A DNA stretch of 33,144 bases from JAQUVS01 sp964389735 (lineage in GTDB: Bacteria; Bacillota_I; Bacilli_A; RF39; UBA660). The translations under genes and the position numbers were made by a program. The stretch spans positions 1 to 33,144 of the forward strand of contig CAYMEJ010000008.1 of assembly GCA_964389735.1 (NCBI GenBank), given 5' to 3'. Below, one piece after another: positions 7,428-15,342 of this stretch. The notes beneath the pieces were generated by a model. It did no database searches, was not told where the DNA came from, and saw only the letters and a list, made by a program, of their open reading frames with translations. Position 1 is the stretch's first letter. The number at the start of each line of letters is the position of its first letter.

Positions 7428-8219
7428 ATGAAAAAGTATTTATTTATATTAAAAACTCAAGTAATGAGTAATTTACAATACGTTGTAAATATACTAGTTA
7501 GTTTTATAGCTTATTTTTTAATGTTATTTATATTCTTTAATTTATGGAGATATTTATATAGTGATTCTAGTCAAATAATTAATGGTTATAGTATGAATCA
7601 AATGATATGGTATGTAATTATTACTGAAATATTATGGATGACACTTAGTGGTAGAAAACTATGTAGTAAGATCAGTGAAGATGTAAAAGGTGGCAATATT
7701 GCTTATAATATTAATAAACCTTATAACTATATTGGATATATAGTTTCTACTCATTTAGGTGATATGGTAATAAAAGGAATTATATTTATAATTCTTGCTA
7801 TGTTAACTGGATTCATATTTGTAGGAAGTTTTCCTAATTTAAATATAATAAGTATTTTAATAGTATTGGTTTCTGCTATATTTGCAGTAATTATTAGTAT
7901 ATTATTAATTACTAGTATTGGATTAATATCTTTCTTTATTGAAGATTCTGGTCCATTTTACTGGATATATAGTAAGTTTATATTGGTATTAGGTACAGTT
8001 TTTCCGATAGAATATTTTCCTGGAATATTACAAGAAATAATTAAGTATAGTCCTATCTATGTTGTTAGTTATGGACCTGCAAAATTATTTGTAGATTTCA
8101 ACTGGTCAAATGCTATTAGTATATTATTAGCACAAGTAATATATATATTTATAGCTTATGGTATTTGTGCATTAGTTTATAGAAAGGGAGTGAGAAAAAT
8201 CAATGTTAACGGAGGCTAA
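7428..8219 (+). CDS. ABC-2-type exporter permease, first subunit (COG4587-like)
   Basis: A 263-residue integral membrane protein with about six hydrophobic segments. It starts one base after the ATPase stop codon, so translation is coupled. The pattern of a charged cytoplasmic loop (SGRKLCSKISEDVKGGNIAY) after the second helix and a proline-rich YFPGILQEIIKYSPIY stretch late in the protein is characteristic of the ABC-2 permeases paired with COG4586 ATPases. It should form half of the membrane channel, with the next gene product as the other half. Its end overlaps the next gene by 17 bases. Confidence 0.82.
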   Translation: MKKYLFILKTQVMSNLQYVVNILVSFIAYFLMLFIFFNLWRYLYSDSSQIINGYSMNQMIWYVIITEILWMTLSGRKLCSKISEDVKGGNIAYNINKPYNYIGYIVSTHLGDMVIKGIIFIILAMLTGFIFVGSFPNLNIISILIVLVSAIFAVIISILLITSIGLISFFIEDSGPFYWIYSKFILVLGTVFPIEYFPGILQEIIKYSPIYVVSYGPAKLFVDFNWSNAISILLAQVIYIFIAYGICALVYRKGVRKINVNGG

Positions 8220-8997
8220 AAATCAATTAAAGGTTATTGGACTTTCATTAAAGTATTCTTTAATGAGAGAAATGTTAAATAAAGCATCTTTTGTATCTAA
8301 TATATTCTTTATGATTTTGAACAATTCTTGTATGATTGTTCAATGGATAATATTGTTTTCAATAAAAGAAGACTTTGGTGGTTATACTTTTAAAGATGTT
8401 TTGCTATTATGGGGATTGGCTGCTACAATATATGGTTTTGCTCATTTCTTCTTTAGAAAATCATTTAGTTTATCAGGTACTATTGTAAATGGTAAATTAG
8501 ATGCTTATATAGTTCAACCTAAAAATATATTATTATCTATAATTACATCTGAAATAACTGTTTCTGCTATTGGAGATTTTATATTTGGATACATTATGTA
8601 TTTTATATATGGATTTTCAATAGAAAGTTTTATTTTATTTACTTTATTTACTATTACGGGTGGATTAATGTTAACTTCTGCATCAATTATTTTAAATAGT
8701 TTAAGTTTTTGGTTTACTAATTCTGATATGATTGCAGATGTAGGTAATTCACTATTAGTTAACTTTGCAACATACCCAGATGGTATATTTAAAAATGTTA
8801 CAAAAGTATTATTATATACTTTGGTACCAGTAGGAGTTATTAATTATATTCCGATAAATGTAATATTAAATTTTAATATATATTTATTATTAATAAATGT
8901 ATGTATTTCAATATTGTTAGTTCTTTTAGCGTTTATAGTATTTAATAGAGGGTTAAAGAGATATTCTTCTAGTAATTTAATGAATGCAAGAATTTAA
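8203..8997 (+). CDS. ABC-2-type exporter permease, second subunit (COG3694-like)
   Basis: The second membrane subunit of the exporter has 264 residues and about six predicted helices. It starts at an ATG inside the end of the previous gene, with AAGGGAG upstream. Features shared with COG3694 members include FRKSFSLSGTIVNGKLDAYIVQPKN after the second helix and the LVNFATYPDGIF segment. The two permeases are similar in length and layout and probably assemble as a heterodimer. No terminator is evident between this gene and the promoter at 9002. Confidence 0.82.
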   Translation: MLTEAKNQLKVIGLSLKYSLMREMLNKASFVSNIFFMILNNSCMIVQWIILFSIKEDFGGYTFKDVLLLWGLAATIYGFAHFFFRKSFSLSGTIVNGKLDAYIVQPKNILLSIITSEITVSAIGDFIFGYIMYFIYGFSIESFILFTLFTITGGLMLTSASIILNSLSFWFTNSDMIADVGNSLLVNFATYPDGIFKNVTKVLLYTLVPVGVINYIPINVILNFNIYLLLINVCISILLVLLAFIVFNRGLKRYSSSNLMNARI

Positions 8998-9001
8998 AAT
9001 G

Positions 9002-9030
9002 TTGATTTAGTTTTATTAATATGTTAGTAT
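9002..9030 (+). promoter_or_regulatory. promoter for the gene at 9061
   Basis: TTGATT at 9002-9007, a 17-base spacer, and TAGTAT at 9025-9030 preceded by an extended TGT. It begins five bases after the exporter operon's last stop codon. Confidence 0.5.
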
Positions 9031-9060
9031 ATAAAACATAAATTTAAACAAGGAGTAAGT

Positions 9061-9441
9061 ATGAGACATATATATATAAATGATGATTATAAAATAGGTA
9101 TGATTGATATAGATCAATTAGCATTATTAGCAACAAGTGAAGAACATGATGGAGTTGGTGAAGATTTATCTTATTTAAGAAATTATTTAGTAAGAGAAAA
9201 AGTTAATTCACAATTATTTGAAAATTTCATTAGAATAATTAATAATGGTCTTGCATCTTGTATTCTTTGTAAGAGAATAGAATTACAAAGAATTGAGAAT
9301 CAGTTTAGAAAAAAAGGCATTGATGATTTAATTGATGTACATCTATATAATTGTAGATTACAAGAGTATAATGAATTATTAAATGAAAATAAACAAAAAT
9401 ATGCACCAAAAACTAGTAAAACATTATGTAAACAAAGTTAA
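9061..9441 (+). CDS. small uncharacterised protein
   Basis: The 126-residue product has no membrane segment or signal peptide. It is mostly helical by composition, with one CxxC-like pair (SCILCKR, about residues 61-65) and two more Cys near the C-terminus, which could bind metal or be redox-sensitive. AGGAGTAAGT precedes the ATG. I recognise no family. It stands alone between its own promoter and a strong terminator. Confidence 0.6.
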   Translation: MRHIYINDDYKIGMIDIDQLALLATSEEHDGVGEDLSYLRNYLVREKVNSQLFENFIRIINNGLASCILCKRIELQRIENQFRKKGIDDLIDVHLYNCRLQEYNELLNENKQKYAPKTSKTLCKQS

Positions 9442-9442
9442 T

Positions 9443-9466
9443 AAACGGACAAATGTCCGTTTTTTT
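9443..9466 (+). terminator. intrinsic terminator
   Basis: AAACGGAC / GTCCGTTT around an AAAT loop, followed by T residues. It begins two bases after the stop codon of the small protein gene. Confidence 0.88.
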
Positions 9467-9467
9467 A

Positions 9468-9476
9468 TGGTATAAT
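9468..9476 (+). promoter_or_regulatory. extended -10 promoter for the GyrI-like gene
   Basis: TGG followed by a perfect TATAAT, starting one base after the T-run of the preceding terminator and 25 bases before the start codon at 9501. Confidence 0.6.
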
Positions 9477-9500
9477 TTAATTTATTAGAGGAGGTATATT

Positions 9501-10139
9501 ATGGCTTTTGATTATAAAAAAGAATATAAAGAATTTTATTTACCAAAAAATACTCCTAGTATTGTAACAGTACCAACTATGAATTATATTGCAGTTAGAG
9601 GTAAGGGTAATCCTAATAGTGAAAGTGGAGAATACCATGATGCAATTGGAATGTTATATGCAATAGCATTTACTATAAAAATGAGTTATAAAACTAGTCA
9701 TAAAATGGATGGTTATTTTGAATATGTTGTTCCACCACTAGAAGGTTTTTGGTGGCAAGAAGGTGTAGATGGTATTGATTATACTGATAAATCTACATTT
9801 GAATGGATATCAATAATTAGATTACCAGATTTTGTTACGAAAGAAGAATTTGATTGGGCAGTAGAAGAAGCTACTAAGAAAAAGAAAAGAGATTTCTCTA
9901 AAGTAGAGTTCTTTAAATATAATGAAGGTTTATGTGTTCAATGTATGCATATTGGACCTTTTGATAATGAACCTGCTACTGTAGCAAATATGCATAGTTA
10001 TATGGAAGAAAATGGATATGAAATAGATATTACTGATAAAAGATATCATCATGAAATATATTTAAGTGATCCTAGGAAATGTAATCCTTCTAATTTAAAA
10101 ACTGTTATTAGACATCCTATTAAGAAAAGGGGTGTTTAA
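9501..10139 (+). CDS. GyrI-like small-molecule-binding domain protein
   Basis: The 212-residue protein starts with KKEYKEFYLPKNTPSIVTVP and MNYIAVRGKGNPN, followed by an AIGMLYAIAFTIKMSYK helix. This is the hallmark of the stand-alone GyrI-like (SOUL/GyrI fold) proteins of Firmicutes. Conserved aromatic residues (EGFWWQEG, FEWISIIRLP) and CMHIGPFDNEP line the ligand pocket in relatives. Some family members, such as the Listeria protein Lin2189, have been reported to hydrolyse cyclopropanoid genotoxins; others may bind drugs. It is cytoplasmic. GAGGAGG precedes the ATG. One base separates its stop codon from the next gene, a Nudix hydrolase, so both may serve in detoxification or damage avoidance, which is inference. 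Confidence 0.8.
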   Translation: MAFDYKKEYKEFYLPKNTPSIVTVPTMNYIAVRGKGNPNSESGEYHDAIGMLYAIAFTIKMSYKTSHKMDGYFEYVVPPLEGFWWQEGVDGIDYTDKSTFEWISIIRLPDFVTKEEFDWAVEEATKKKKRDFSKVEFFKYNEGLCVQCMHIGPFDNEPATVANMHSYMEENGYEIDITDKRYHHEIYLSDPRKCNPSNLKTVIRHPIKKRGV

Positions 10140-10140
10140 T

Positions 10141-10548
10141 ATGAGGTTAGAAAAATCTTGTGGAGCTATTGTTATGAAAGATAGTAAAATATTATTAATT
10201 AAACAATATGCTGGTCATTGGTCTTTTCCTAAAGGACATGTTGAAAATGATGAAACTGAAATAGAAACAGCAATTCGTGAAATAAAAGAAGAAACTAATA
10301 TAGATGTAGAAATAGATGATGGTTTTAGACAAGTTATTACTTATTCACCTAAAAAAAATGTTATGAAGGATGTTGTATTTTTCTTAGCAAAACCAATAAG
10401 TGATAATTTAAAGAAACAAGATTCTGAAATAATGGATATTGGGTATTTTTCAATTGAAGATTCTTTTAATATGATAATTCATAATGATGTTAAAAAAGTC
10501 TTGGAAGAATTAGTTAATTATTTAGAAAAAGAAAAGGTATTAAATTAA
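10141..10548 (+). CDS. Nudix hydrolase, Ap4A-hydrolase-like
   Basis: The Nudix box runs from KGHVENDETEIETAIREI to KEETNI (about residues 37-59), with the catalytic RE..EE intact; the usual Gly near its end is Asn. The opening (KSCGAIVMK), the W.FPKGH segment and the later VFFLAKP strand resemble asymmetrical diadenosine tetraphosphate hydrolases (NUDT2-like). The likely role is to hydrolyse Ap4A or related nucleotides to mononucleotides. A GTG at 10132 lies in frame, but AGGGGTG just upstream of the ATG at 10141 makes that ATG the better start. It is the second gene of the unit beginning at 9501. Confidence 0.83.
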   Translation: MRLEKSCGAIVMKDSKILLIKQYAGHWSFPKGHVENDETEIETAIREIKEETNIDVEIDDGFRQVITYSPKKNVMKDVVFFLAKPISDNLKKQDSEIMDIGYFSIEDSFNMIIHNDVKKVLEELVNYLEKEKVLN

Positions 10549-10560
10549 TATAAATTAATA

Positions 10561-10569
10561 TGTTATAAT
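10561..10569 (+). promoter_or_regulatory. extended -10 promoter with very short leader
   Basis: TGT followed by a perfect TATAAT, only 15 bases before the ATG at 10585. Transcription would start within about 9 bases of the start codon, leaving a nearly leaderless message with only a weak GGTGAAG. Confidence 0.55.
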
Positions 10570-10584
10570 ATAAATGGTGAAGTT

Positions 10585-11211
10585 ATGGCAAGTTCAATAA
10601 TACACATGTGTGTTGCAAATGAAATAAATAAAAAATTACATAGGGATAAGAATAAAATAATATTAGGATCAATTGCACCTGATATATCTAAACATATTGG
10701 TGAAACTAAATTACATTCTCATTTTTTAGATGGTATAGGTAATAGTGTTCCAAATATGGAAAAGTTTCTTTCTAAGTATAAAGCATATTTAGATGATGAC
10801 TTTGTCATGGGATATTATATCCATTTATATACTGATTATATATGGTTTAAATATTTCTTACCCGAGGTGTTTAATGGAGAAATGATTACAACACTTGATG
10901 GTGAAAAATTAAAAATGGACGGTAAAGAAGCAGTAAAATATATTTATAATGATTATACTAATTTAAATATTAAACTACTTGATGAATATGATTTGGATTT
11001 ATCTTTATTTTATGAAGAATTACCTAAATTAGGTAATATAATTGAAGAAATTCCGATGGATAAGTTACAAATCATTGTTGATCAATGTGGAATAATTATA
11101 GAAAATACAAAAGAAAACAAAGCATATGTATTTGATACAAGTAATATTATCAGATTTATTAAAACAACTACTGAGTTATGTTTTAGTGAAATAGAGAATA
11201 TGTTTAGATAG
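10585..11211 (+). CDS. zinc-dependent phospholipase C-like protein
   Basis: The 208-residue protein has the layout of the family often annotated as zinc-dependent phospholipase C/hydrolase in Firmicutes: SSIIHMCVANEI (His7), GSIAPDIS (Asp33), a KLHSHFLD segment (His44/46), and GYYIHLYTDYIWFKY (His80, Asp84). These His and Asp residues are candidate metal ligands in the all-helical P1 nuclease/phospholipase C fold. No signal peptide is visible, so it is probably cytoplasmic and the real substrate is unknown. It is the first gene of a four-gene unit ending at a terminator at 12912. Confidence 0.65.
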   Translation: MASSIIHMCVANEINKKLHRDKNKIILGSIAPDISKHIGETKLHSHFLDGIGNSVPNMEKFLSKYKAYLDDDFVMGYYIHLYTDYIWFKYFLPEVFNGEMITTLDGEKLKMDGKEAVKYIYNDYTNLNIKLLDEYDLDLSLFYEELPKLGNIIEEIPMDKLQIIVDQCGIIIENTKENKAYVFDTSNIIRFIKTTTELCFSEIENMFR

Positions 11212-11219
11212 GAGACAAT

Positions 11220-11735
11220 ATGGAAATACTAATAGATAATGAATCTAACATGCCTAAAGAAGATGTAACAGAAATAGTTACTAGAGTTAAGTGTATAATA
11301 AGAAATAGTTCTAATGAAATAATGCTAGGGGATTGTGATGGTATTCTTCAATTTCCAGGAGGACACTTAGAAGAAGGAGAAACTTTAGAAGATTGTGTAA
11401 GAAGAGAAATAAAAGAAGAGACAGGAATAACTTTAAATTGTGAAATAAAGGAACCTTTTTTTGCAATTAAACATTATAACGAAAATTGGCCTGAAGAGGG
11501 TAAAAATAGATTATCAGAATTGTATTATTTTGATATAGAAACTGATCAATTAATTAATGAAAAGGAAAAACATTATACTGAAATGGAAAAGGCAGGTAAT
11601 TTTACATTAAGATATGTTAATTATAATGATATTGAAGAAGTGTTAAAGGATAACATTCCAAATAATCCAGTTAATGAAATAATTGTTGGAGAGATGTTAG
11701 ATGCTTTAGAAAAATATAAGAGAGGGAAAATATGA
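11220..11735 (+). CDS. Nudix hydrolase
   Basis: A complete Nudix box (GGHLEEGETLEDCVRREI then KEETGI, about residues 48-71) coordinates Mg for hydrolysis of a nucleoside diphosphate-linked substrate, which I cannot identify. At 171 residues it is of normal length. AGGAGAC precedes the ATG. It stops with TGA at 11733-11735, overlapping the ATG of the next gene by four bases, so the two are translationally coupled. It is the second Nudix gene within 1.1 kb but is not closely similar to the one at 10141. Confidence 0.82.
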   Translation: MEILIDNESNMPKEDVTEIVTRVKCIIRNSSNEIMLGDCDGILQFPGGHLEEGETLEDCVRREIKEETGITLNCEIKEPFFAIKHYNENWPEEGKNRLSELYYFDIETDQLINEKEKHYTEMEKAGNFTLRYVNYNDIEEVLKDNIPNNPVNEIIVGEMLDALEKYKRGKI

Positions 11736-11980
11736 GATATACATATAAAACAGTAGGAACGTGTTCTAGAGAAATATCTTTTGATATTGATAATAATGTT
11801 GTTACTAATATTAGTTTTGTAGGTGGATGTAATGGAAATTTACAAGCTGTATCAAGATTAGTAGATGGTTTTACTGTTGATGAGATAGAAAAGAAATTAA
11901 AAGGAATAAATTGTGGTGGTAGAGGAACTTCGTGTGCTGATCAATTAGCAATTGCTGTTAGAGCAGCATCAGAAAAATAA
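11732..11980 (+). CDS. TSCPD-domain protein (TIGR03905 family)
   Basis: The 82-residue protein contains VGTCSREI, FVGGCNGN, and the signature CGGRGTSCADQLA near the end, matching the TSCPD domain also found at the C-terminus of class II ribonucleotide reductases. The stand-alone family is common in anaerobic Firmicutes. The conserved Cys residues may bind metal or act in thiol exchange, but the function is not established. It overlaps the preceding Nudix gene and is followed 15 bases later by a degV-like gene. Confidence 0.82.
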   Translation: MRYTYKTVGTCSREISFDIDNNVVTNISFVGGCNGNLQAVSRLVDGFTVDEIEKKLKGINCGGRGTSCADQLAIAVRAASEK

Positions 11981-11995
11981 TTTTTTGGGGGAAAA

Positions 11996-12889
11996 ATGAA
12001 AAATATTGTAATTACTGCTGATAGTGGAGTATGTCCGCTGAATATTGAAAAAGATTTATTAATACCTGTTATTATTAATGGTAATAATAATACAACATAT
12101 TTAGATGGAGAATTAACAAATAAAGAAATATTAGAAAGAACTGCTTTAGGAGAAAAATTTAAGACTTCTTCTGGGTTAGGTGGGTCTTATATTGATACAT
12201 TTGAAAAACAATTAGATTTAAATAATGAAATAATTCATTTGAGTATGAGTTATGGTATATCATCCGGTACTGAAAAGATTTGTAATATTGTTATGGAAGA
12301 TTTTTGTGATGAAAAAGGAAATGTTCCTATATCTATTGTAAATACTATGCAAGGTGCTACAGGTGGAACATTAATATATGAACTAGCAAAAGATTTAGTA
12401 AAAACAGGTCTTTCTAGAGAGAAAATAGTAAAAGAAATTGAAAGTATTAGAAGTGATATTTATACTTCATTTTTAGTTCCTAATCCAGAAGGATTCATTA
12501 GAAGTGGAAGAGATTCTTCAGAATTAAAATTAAAAGAGAGAATTAAAGCTAGATTTGCTAGTGTTATGAGTATGAGAGGGTACAAGTTTAGAGTTAATTT
12601 TGATAATTGTGGTAATCTAATTAGTTCTGGTGAATTCCGTATTAGAAGAGATATTTTTGATCCTATACTTAAAGATGTAGTTAACGAAAATAATATAGAA
12701 AATTATGATCCAAAATATATAGTTATAGGTAATGTTAATGAAAATAAAGTTGATATGCAAAATGTTTATAATTATATAGATTCATTTAAGTATTTTGAAA
12801 ATATTTTGAGAAAAGATCTAGCTGGTGCAATAGCATGTTATGGTTGTGATGATCTATGTGGAATAAGTGTATTGAGAAAGAAAAAATAA
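11996..12889 (+). CDS. DegV-family fatty-acid-binding protein
   Basis: A 297-residue protein with the DegV layout: an N-terminal VITADSG strand, FKTSSGLGG (Ser at about 58 as the expected carboxylate ligand), SYGISSGTEK (second ligand loop), an MQGATGG helix start, then a C-terminal domain beginning near FIRSGR. Family members (FakB type) hold a fatty acid for phosphorylation by FakA, feeding exogenous fatty acids into phospholipids. Its substitutions (GLGG where PS is usual) make it a diverged member. It ends CYGCDDLCG, an unusual Cys-rich tail. GGGGG precedes the ATG. It is the last gene of the unit that starts at 10585. Confidence 0.8.
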   Translation: MKNIVITADSGVCPLNIEKDLLIPVIINGNNNTTYLDGELTNKEILERTALGEKFKTSSGLGGSYIDTFEKQLDLNNEIIHLSMSYGISSGTEKICNIVMEDFCDEKGNVPISIVNTMQGATGGTLIYELAKDLVKTGLSREKIVKEIESIRSDIYTSFLVPNPEGFIRSGRDSSELKLKERIKARFASVMSMRGYKFRVNFDNCGNLISSGEFRIRRDIFDPILKDVVNENNIENYDPKYIVIGNVNENKVDMQNVYNYIDSFKYFENILRKDLAGAIACYGCDDLCGISVLRKKK

Positions 12890-12912
12890 ACCTTACAGGC
12901 CTGTAAGGTTTT
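12889..12912 (+). terminator. intrinsic terminator
   Basis: The 22-base perfect palindrome AACCTTACAG-GC-CTGTAAGGTT overlaps the last base of the degV-like stop codon and runs into TTTT. Confidence 0.8.
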
Positions 12913-12926
12913 GTAATATATATCGA

Positions 12927-12955
12927 TTGTTTTAATTATATTATATCTTTATAAT
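12927..12955 (+). promoter_or_regulatory. promoter for the micro-ORF and radical SAM gene
   Basis: TTGTTT at 12927-12932, a 17-base spacer, and a perfect TATAAT at 12950-12955. Confidence 0.6.
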
Positions 12956-12973
12956 TTTCATAGAGGTGTTAAT

Positions 12974-13054
12974 ATGGAGTATGCTGTAATTATTACAATT
13001 TTATTTATGGTATGTGTTACTATTTGTAGAAGTATAAAAGATACAAATAAGTAG
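12974..13054 (+). CDS. 26-residue single-span membrane micro-protein
   Basis: A short reading frame starting at an ATG preceded by GAGGTG at 12963-12968 encodes MEYAVIITILFMVCVTICRS followed by IKDTNK. This is one hydrophobic helix with two Cys and a short charged tail, ending at TAG 13052-13054. The downstream radical SAM gene starts nine bases later, with its own GGTG motif overlapping the stop. Ribosome binding site, membrane-like composition and position under a good promoter support translation. It could instead act only as a translated leader for the next gene. Confidence 0.5.
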   Translation: MEYAVIITILFMVCVTICRSIKDTNK

Positions 13055-13062
13055 GTGATGAT

Positions 13063-13947
13063 GTGAATACAATTACTACAAAGACAATTCTAACTTCAGT
13101 AAAACCATATGATGGTTGGTTTTCATATGATTATAATATGAATTTGTATAGAGGTTGTTGTCATGGATGCATTTATTGTGATAGTAGAAGTGATTGTTAT
13201 AGAGTTAATGATTTTGATACTGTTAGAGTTAAAGAGAATGCAATTAGTATTTTAGAAAAAGAACTTATTTCTAAAAGGAAAAAAGGTATTGTAGGGGTAG
13301 GATCTATGTCTGATACTTATAATCCTTTTGAAAGAAAATTAGAAGTGACAAGAAGTGCTTTAAAGTTAATTGATAAGTACGGATATGGTGTTTGTATTAC
13401 TACTAAAAGTGATTTAATACTTAGAGATATTGATATATTAAAATCAATTAATGAAAAGAATCCAGTAATTGTTAATATAACTATTACAAATAGTGATGAT
13501 GATATGTCATCTATTATTGAACCTAATGTGTGTGTTTCTTCGAAAAGATTTGAAGCAATTAAAAGGATAAGTAATGAGGGTATATTAGTTGGGGTATTAA
13601 TGAATCCAATATTACCTTTTATTAATGATACAGAAGATAATATAAAAAATATGGTGAGATTATCATATGAAAGTGGTGCTAAATTTATTTATACTTATAT
13701 GGGTGTTACTTTAAGAGATAATCAAAGATTATATTATTATAATAAACTAGATCAATATTTTCCAATGGTAAAAGAAAAGTATATAAAAAATTATGGGAAT
13801 AGTTATAATTGTATTTCAAAAAAAGCAAATAATTTATATAAAATTTTTATTGAAGAATGTAATAAATACGGCATAGTTTATAAGATGAAAGATATAGTTA
13901 ATTTATATATAAATAAGGAAAAAAGTGAGCAAATTAGTTTATTTTAA
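13063..13947 (+). CDS. SPL-family radical SAM protein (COG1533-like)
   Basis: The 294-residue protein begins with ILTSVKPYDGWFSYDYNMNL and YRGCCHGCIYCDSR, giving the CxxxCxxC cluster (Cys32, Cys36, Cys39) that holds a 4Fe-4S centre and cleaves S-adenosylmethionine. This opening is the signature of the spore-photoproduct-lyase-like family, whose named members repair DNA; most relatives have unknown substrates. VGVGSMSDTYNPFE and ICITTKSDL-type strands follow in the expected barrel order. The protein ends in EQISLF, which resembles a sliding-clamp-binding motif. It starts with GTG, with GGTGATG five bases upstream. It probably shares a transcript with the micro-ORF upstream. Confidence 0.85.
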   Translation: MNTITTKTILTSVKPYDGWFSYDYNMNLYRGCCHGCIYCDSRSDCYRVNDFDTVRVKENAISILEKELISKRKKGIVGVGSMSDTYNPFERKLEVTRSALKLIDKYGYGVCITTKSDLILRDIDILKSINEKNPVIVNITITNSDDDMSSIIEPNVCVSSKRFEAIKRISNEGILVGVLMNPILPFINDTEDNIKNMVRLSYESGAKFIYTYMGVTLRDNQRLYYYNKLDQYFPMVKEKYIKNYGNSYNCISKKANNLYKIFIEECNKYGIVYKMKDIVNLYINKEKSEQISLF

Positions 13948-13951
13948 TTAT

Positions 13952-13977
13952 AAATAGAGTGTGTACTCTATTTTTTT
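13952..13977 (+). terminator. intrinsic terminator
   Basis: AAATAGAGT / ACTCTATTT around a GTGT loop, ending in a run of T residues, five bases after the radical SAM stop codon. Confidence 0.88.
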
Positions 13978-14066
13978 GTGTAAAAATAATTGAATTTAAA
14001 AAGTGAGTCAGCAAAACAATTTTTATAATTAGATTAAAAAACGTTTACAAAAATCGACTTATTTTG

Positions 14067-14094
14067 TTGCCAAATTAATAGATTATGTTATAAT
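14067..14094 (+). promoter_or_regulatory. strong promoter of the surface-fibre operon
   Basis: TTGCCA (five of six consensus bases) at 14067-14072, a 16-base spacer, and a perfect TATAAT at 14089-14094 with an extended TGT. Combining a good -35 with an extended -10 makes it one of the strongest promoters in the window. The AT-rich stretch 13980-14066 has no clear operator. Confidence 0.75.
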
Positions 14095-14123
14095 TATTAT
14101 TGTAGAGTAGAGGGAGGAAGAAC

Positions 14124-15335
14124 ATGAAGGATTGTAGTATAGTGGAAGCATATACAACTTTTAAGATTAAAAATATTGTAGAATATACAAATGCTATTCT
14201 TAGAACAGTATATGGTAGTAACTATAATCCAAGTAATGAAACTATTAATCAGTTAAAAGATTGTATTAAAAAACATTTGGTTGATTTTTTTAATGATAAT
14301 AATTTTTTAGAATTATCTAGACCAGATATTACTGATTTTTTTAAAGAACATAAAATAAATAATGTTGATCATCAACAAGTTTTATATACTATGTTTAATA
14401 AAATAATTGATATTAATATGATTAAAAACGATGAAGCTTCATTAAATACATGTTTAATCTTATCAGACTCTATATTAATATCAATTGAACTTGATCGTTT
14501 GACCAATTCAATTGTTTCACCAAATTTATCTTTTAAAGAAGCTTTTGATTTTATTAAAAGTAAATACTCTGAAACATTAACAAAAGATGTTTCTAATATT
14601 ATAAGATATCTTCCTAATTATCTTAGAGATTTGGTAAAAAAGAATATTAAAACAAACGAAATGATGCTTAAAGAGTATTCAAATCAGGATTTTAATGTTG
14701 AATTTTTAACTATTTCTAATGAAAAAGATGGGGAAGATTTATTAGAAGCAAAAATTAATATTTCAATTGAGAATATTCAAGATAAAGGAAAAAAGAAAAT
14801 TGAAAAGATTATTGGTGAAGAAAAACTAGTCATCCCATTAACTAATTTTATTATTGATAGGATTGATTATTTAATACTTAGGTTATATCTTTTGAAAAAG
14901 AATATACCTACATTTATAATTGATGTTCCTGAGGATTATTTTAGGACTAAAGGTAGTGTGAAAAAAATATTGGCATTACTTGATAATAGTATCCTAAAGG
15001 ATCATATTTATTTAAATATTAGTGAAAGAGATTATTCTAAATATGTGGAAAATCTTGAAGTACTAAATGGAAATGGAATTATTATGATTATTGATGATTT
15101 TGATATTTCTAATTTGAATAAAAGGGAAATAGTAATGTTCAAGTACATGAATATTGATTGTAAAAGTAAGAATATGAAAACAAAAATTGATTTAGCTAAT
15201 GAATTAAAAATCATCCCAATCATGAAAAATGTTAATGATGATGATACAAGGAAAGCATGTATAGAAAAGAATATTTGGTTTTTGCAAAATGGTAATGATT
15301 TAAAACCAATTTCTGAAAGCAACATTATGGAGTAG
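14124..15335 (+). CDS. protein with a degenerate EAL-like domain; first gene of the fibre operon
   Basis: The 403-residue product has no membrane segment. The first 190 residues are helical and unrecognised. From about 225 to 395 the order of elements resembles an EAL phosphodiesterase barrel: a PLTNFIIDRIDYLILRLYLL helix, an IDVPEDYF strand, a KKILALLDN helix, HIYLNISERDY (where EAL has its LEITE strand), GIIMIIDDFD (the DDFG loop, Asp324-Asp325), then the LANELKIIPIMKNV and IWFLQNG segments matching the IAEGVE and QG strands. The catalytic Glu-Ala-Leu motif and several metal ligands are missing, so it is probably not a phosphodiesterase; it may bind c-di-GMP or only keep the fold. GGAGG precedes the ATG, and the next gene begins 7 bases after the stop. 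The EAL reading is visual and tentative. Confidence 0.5.
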   Translation: MKDCSIVEAYTTFKIKNIVEYTNAILRTVYGSNYNPSNETINQLKDCIKKHLVDFFNDNNFLELSRPDITDFFKEHKINNVDHQQVLYTMFNKIIDINMIKNDEASLNTCLILSDSILISIELDRLTNSIVSPNLSFKEAFDFIKSKYSETLTKDVSNIIRYLPNYLRDLVKKNIKTNEMMLKEYSNQDFNVEFLTISNEKDGEDLLEAKINISIENIQDKGKKKIEKIIGEEKLVIPLTNFIIDRIDYLILRLYLLKKNIPTFIIDVPEDYFRTKGSVKKILALLDNSILKDHIYLNISERDYSKYVENLEVLNGNGIIMIIDDFDISNLNKREIVMFKYMNIDCKSKNMKTKIDLANELKIIPIMKNVNDDDTRKACIEKNIWFLQNGNDLKPISESNIME

Positions 15336-15342
15336 GTGATTC

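Noticed and set aside
13995..14072. A possible inverted repeat (GCAAAACAA / TTTTGTTGC) around the fibre promoter as an operator
   Set aside because: The two halves are not reverse complements of each other when checked base by base.
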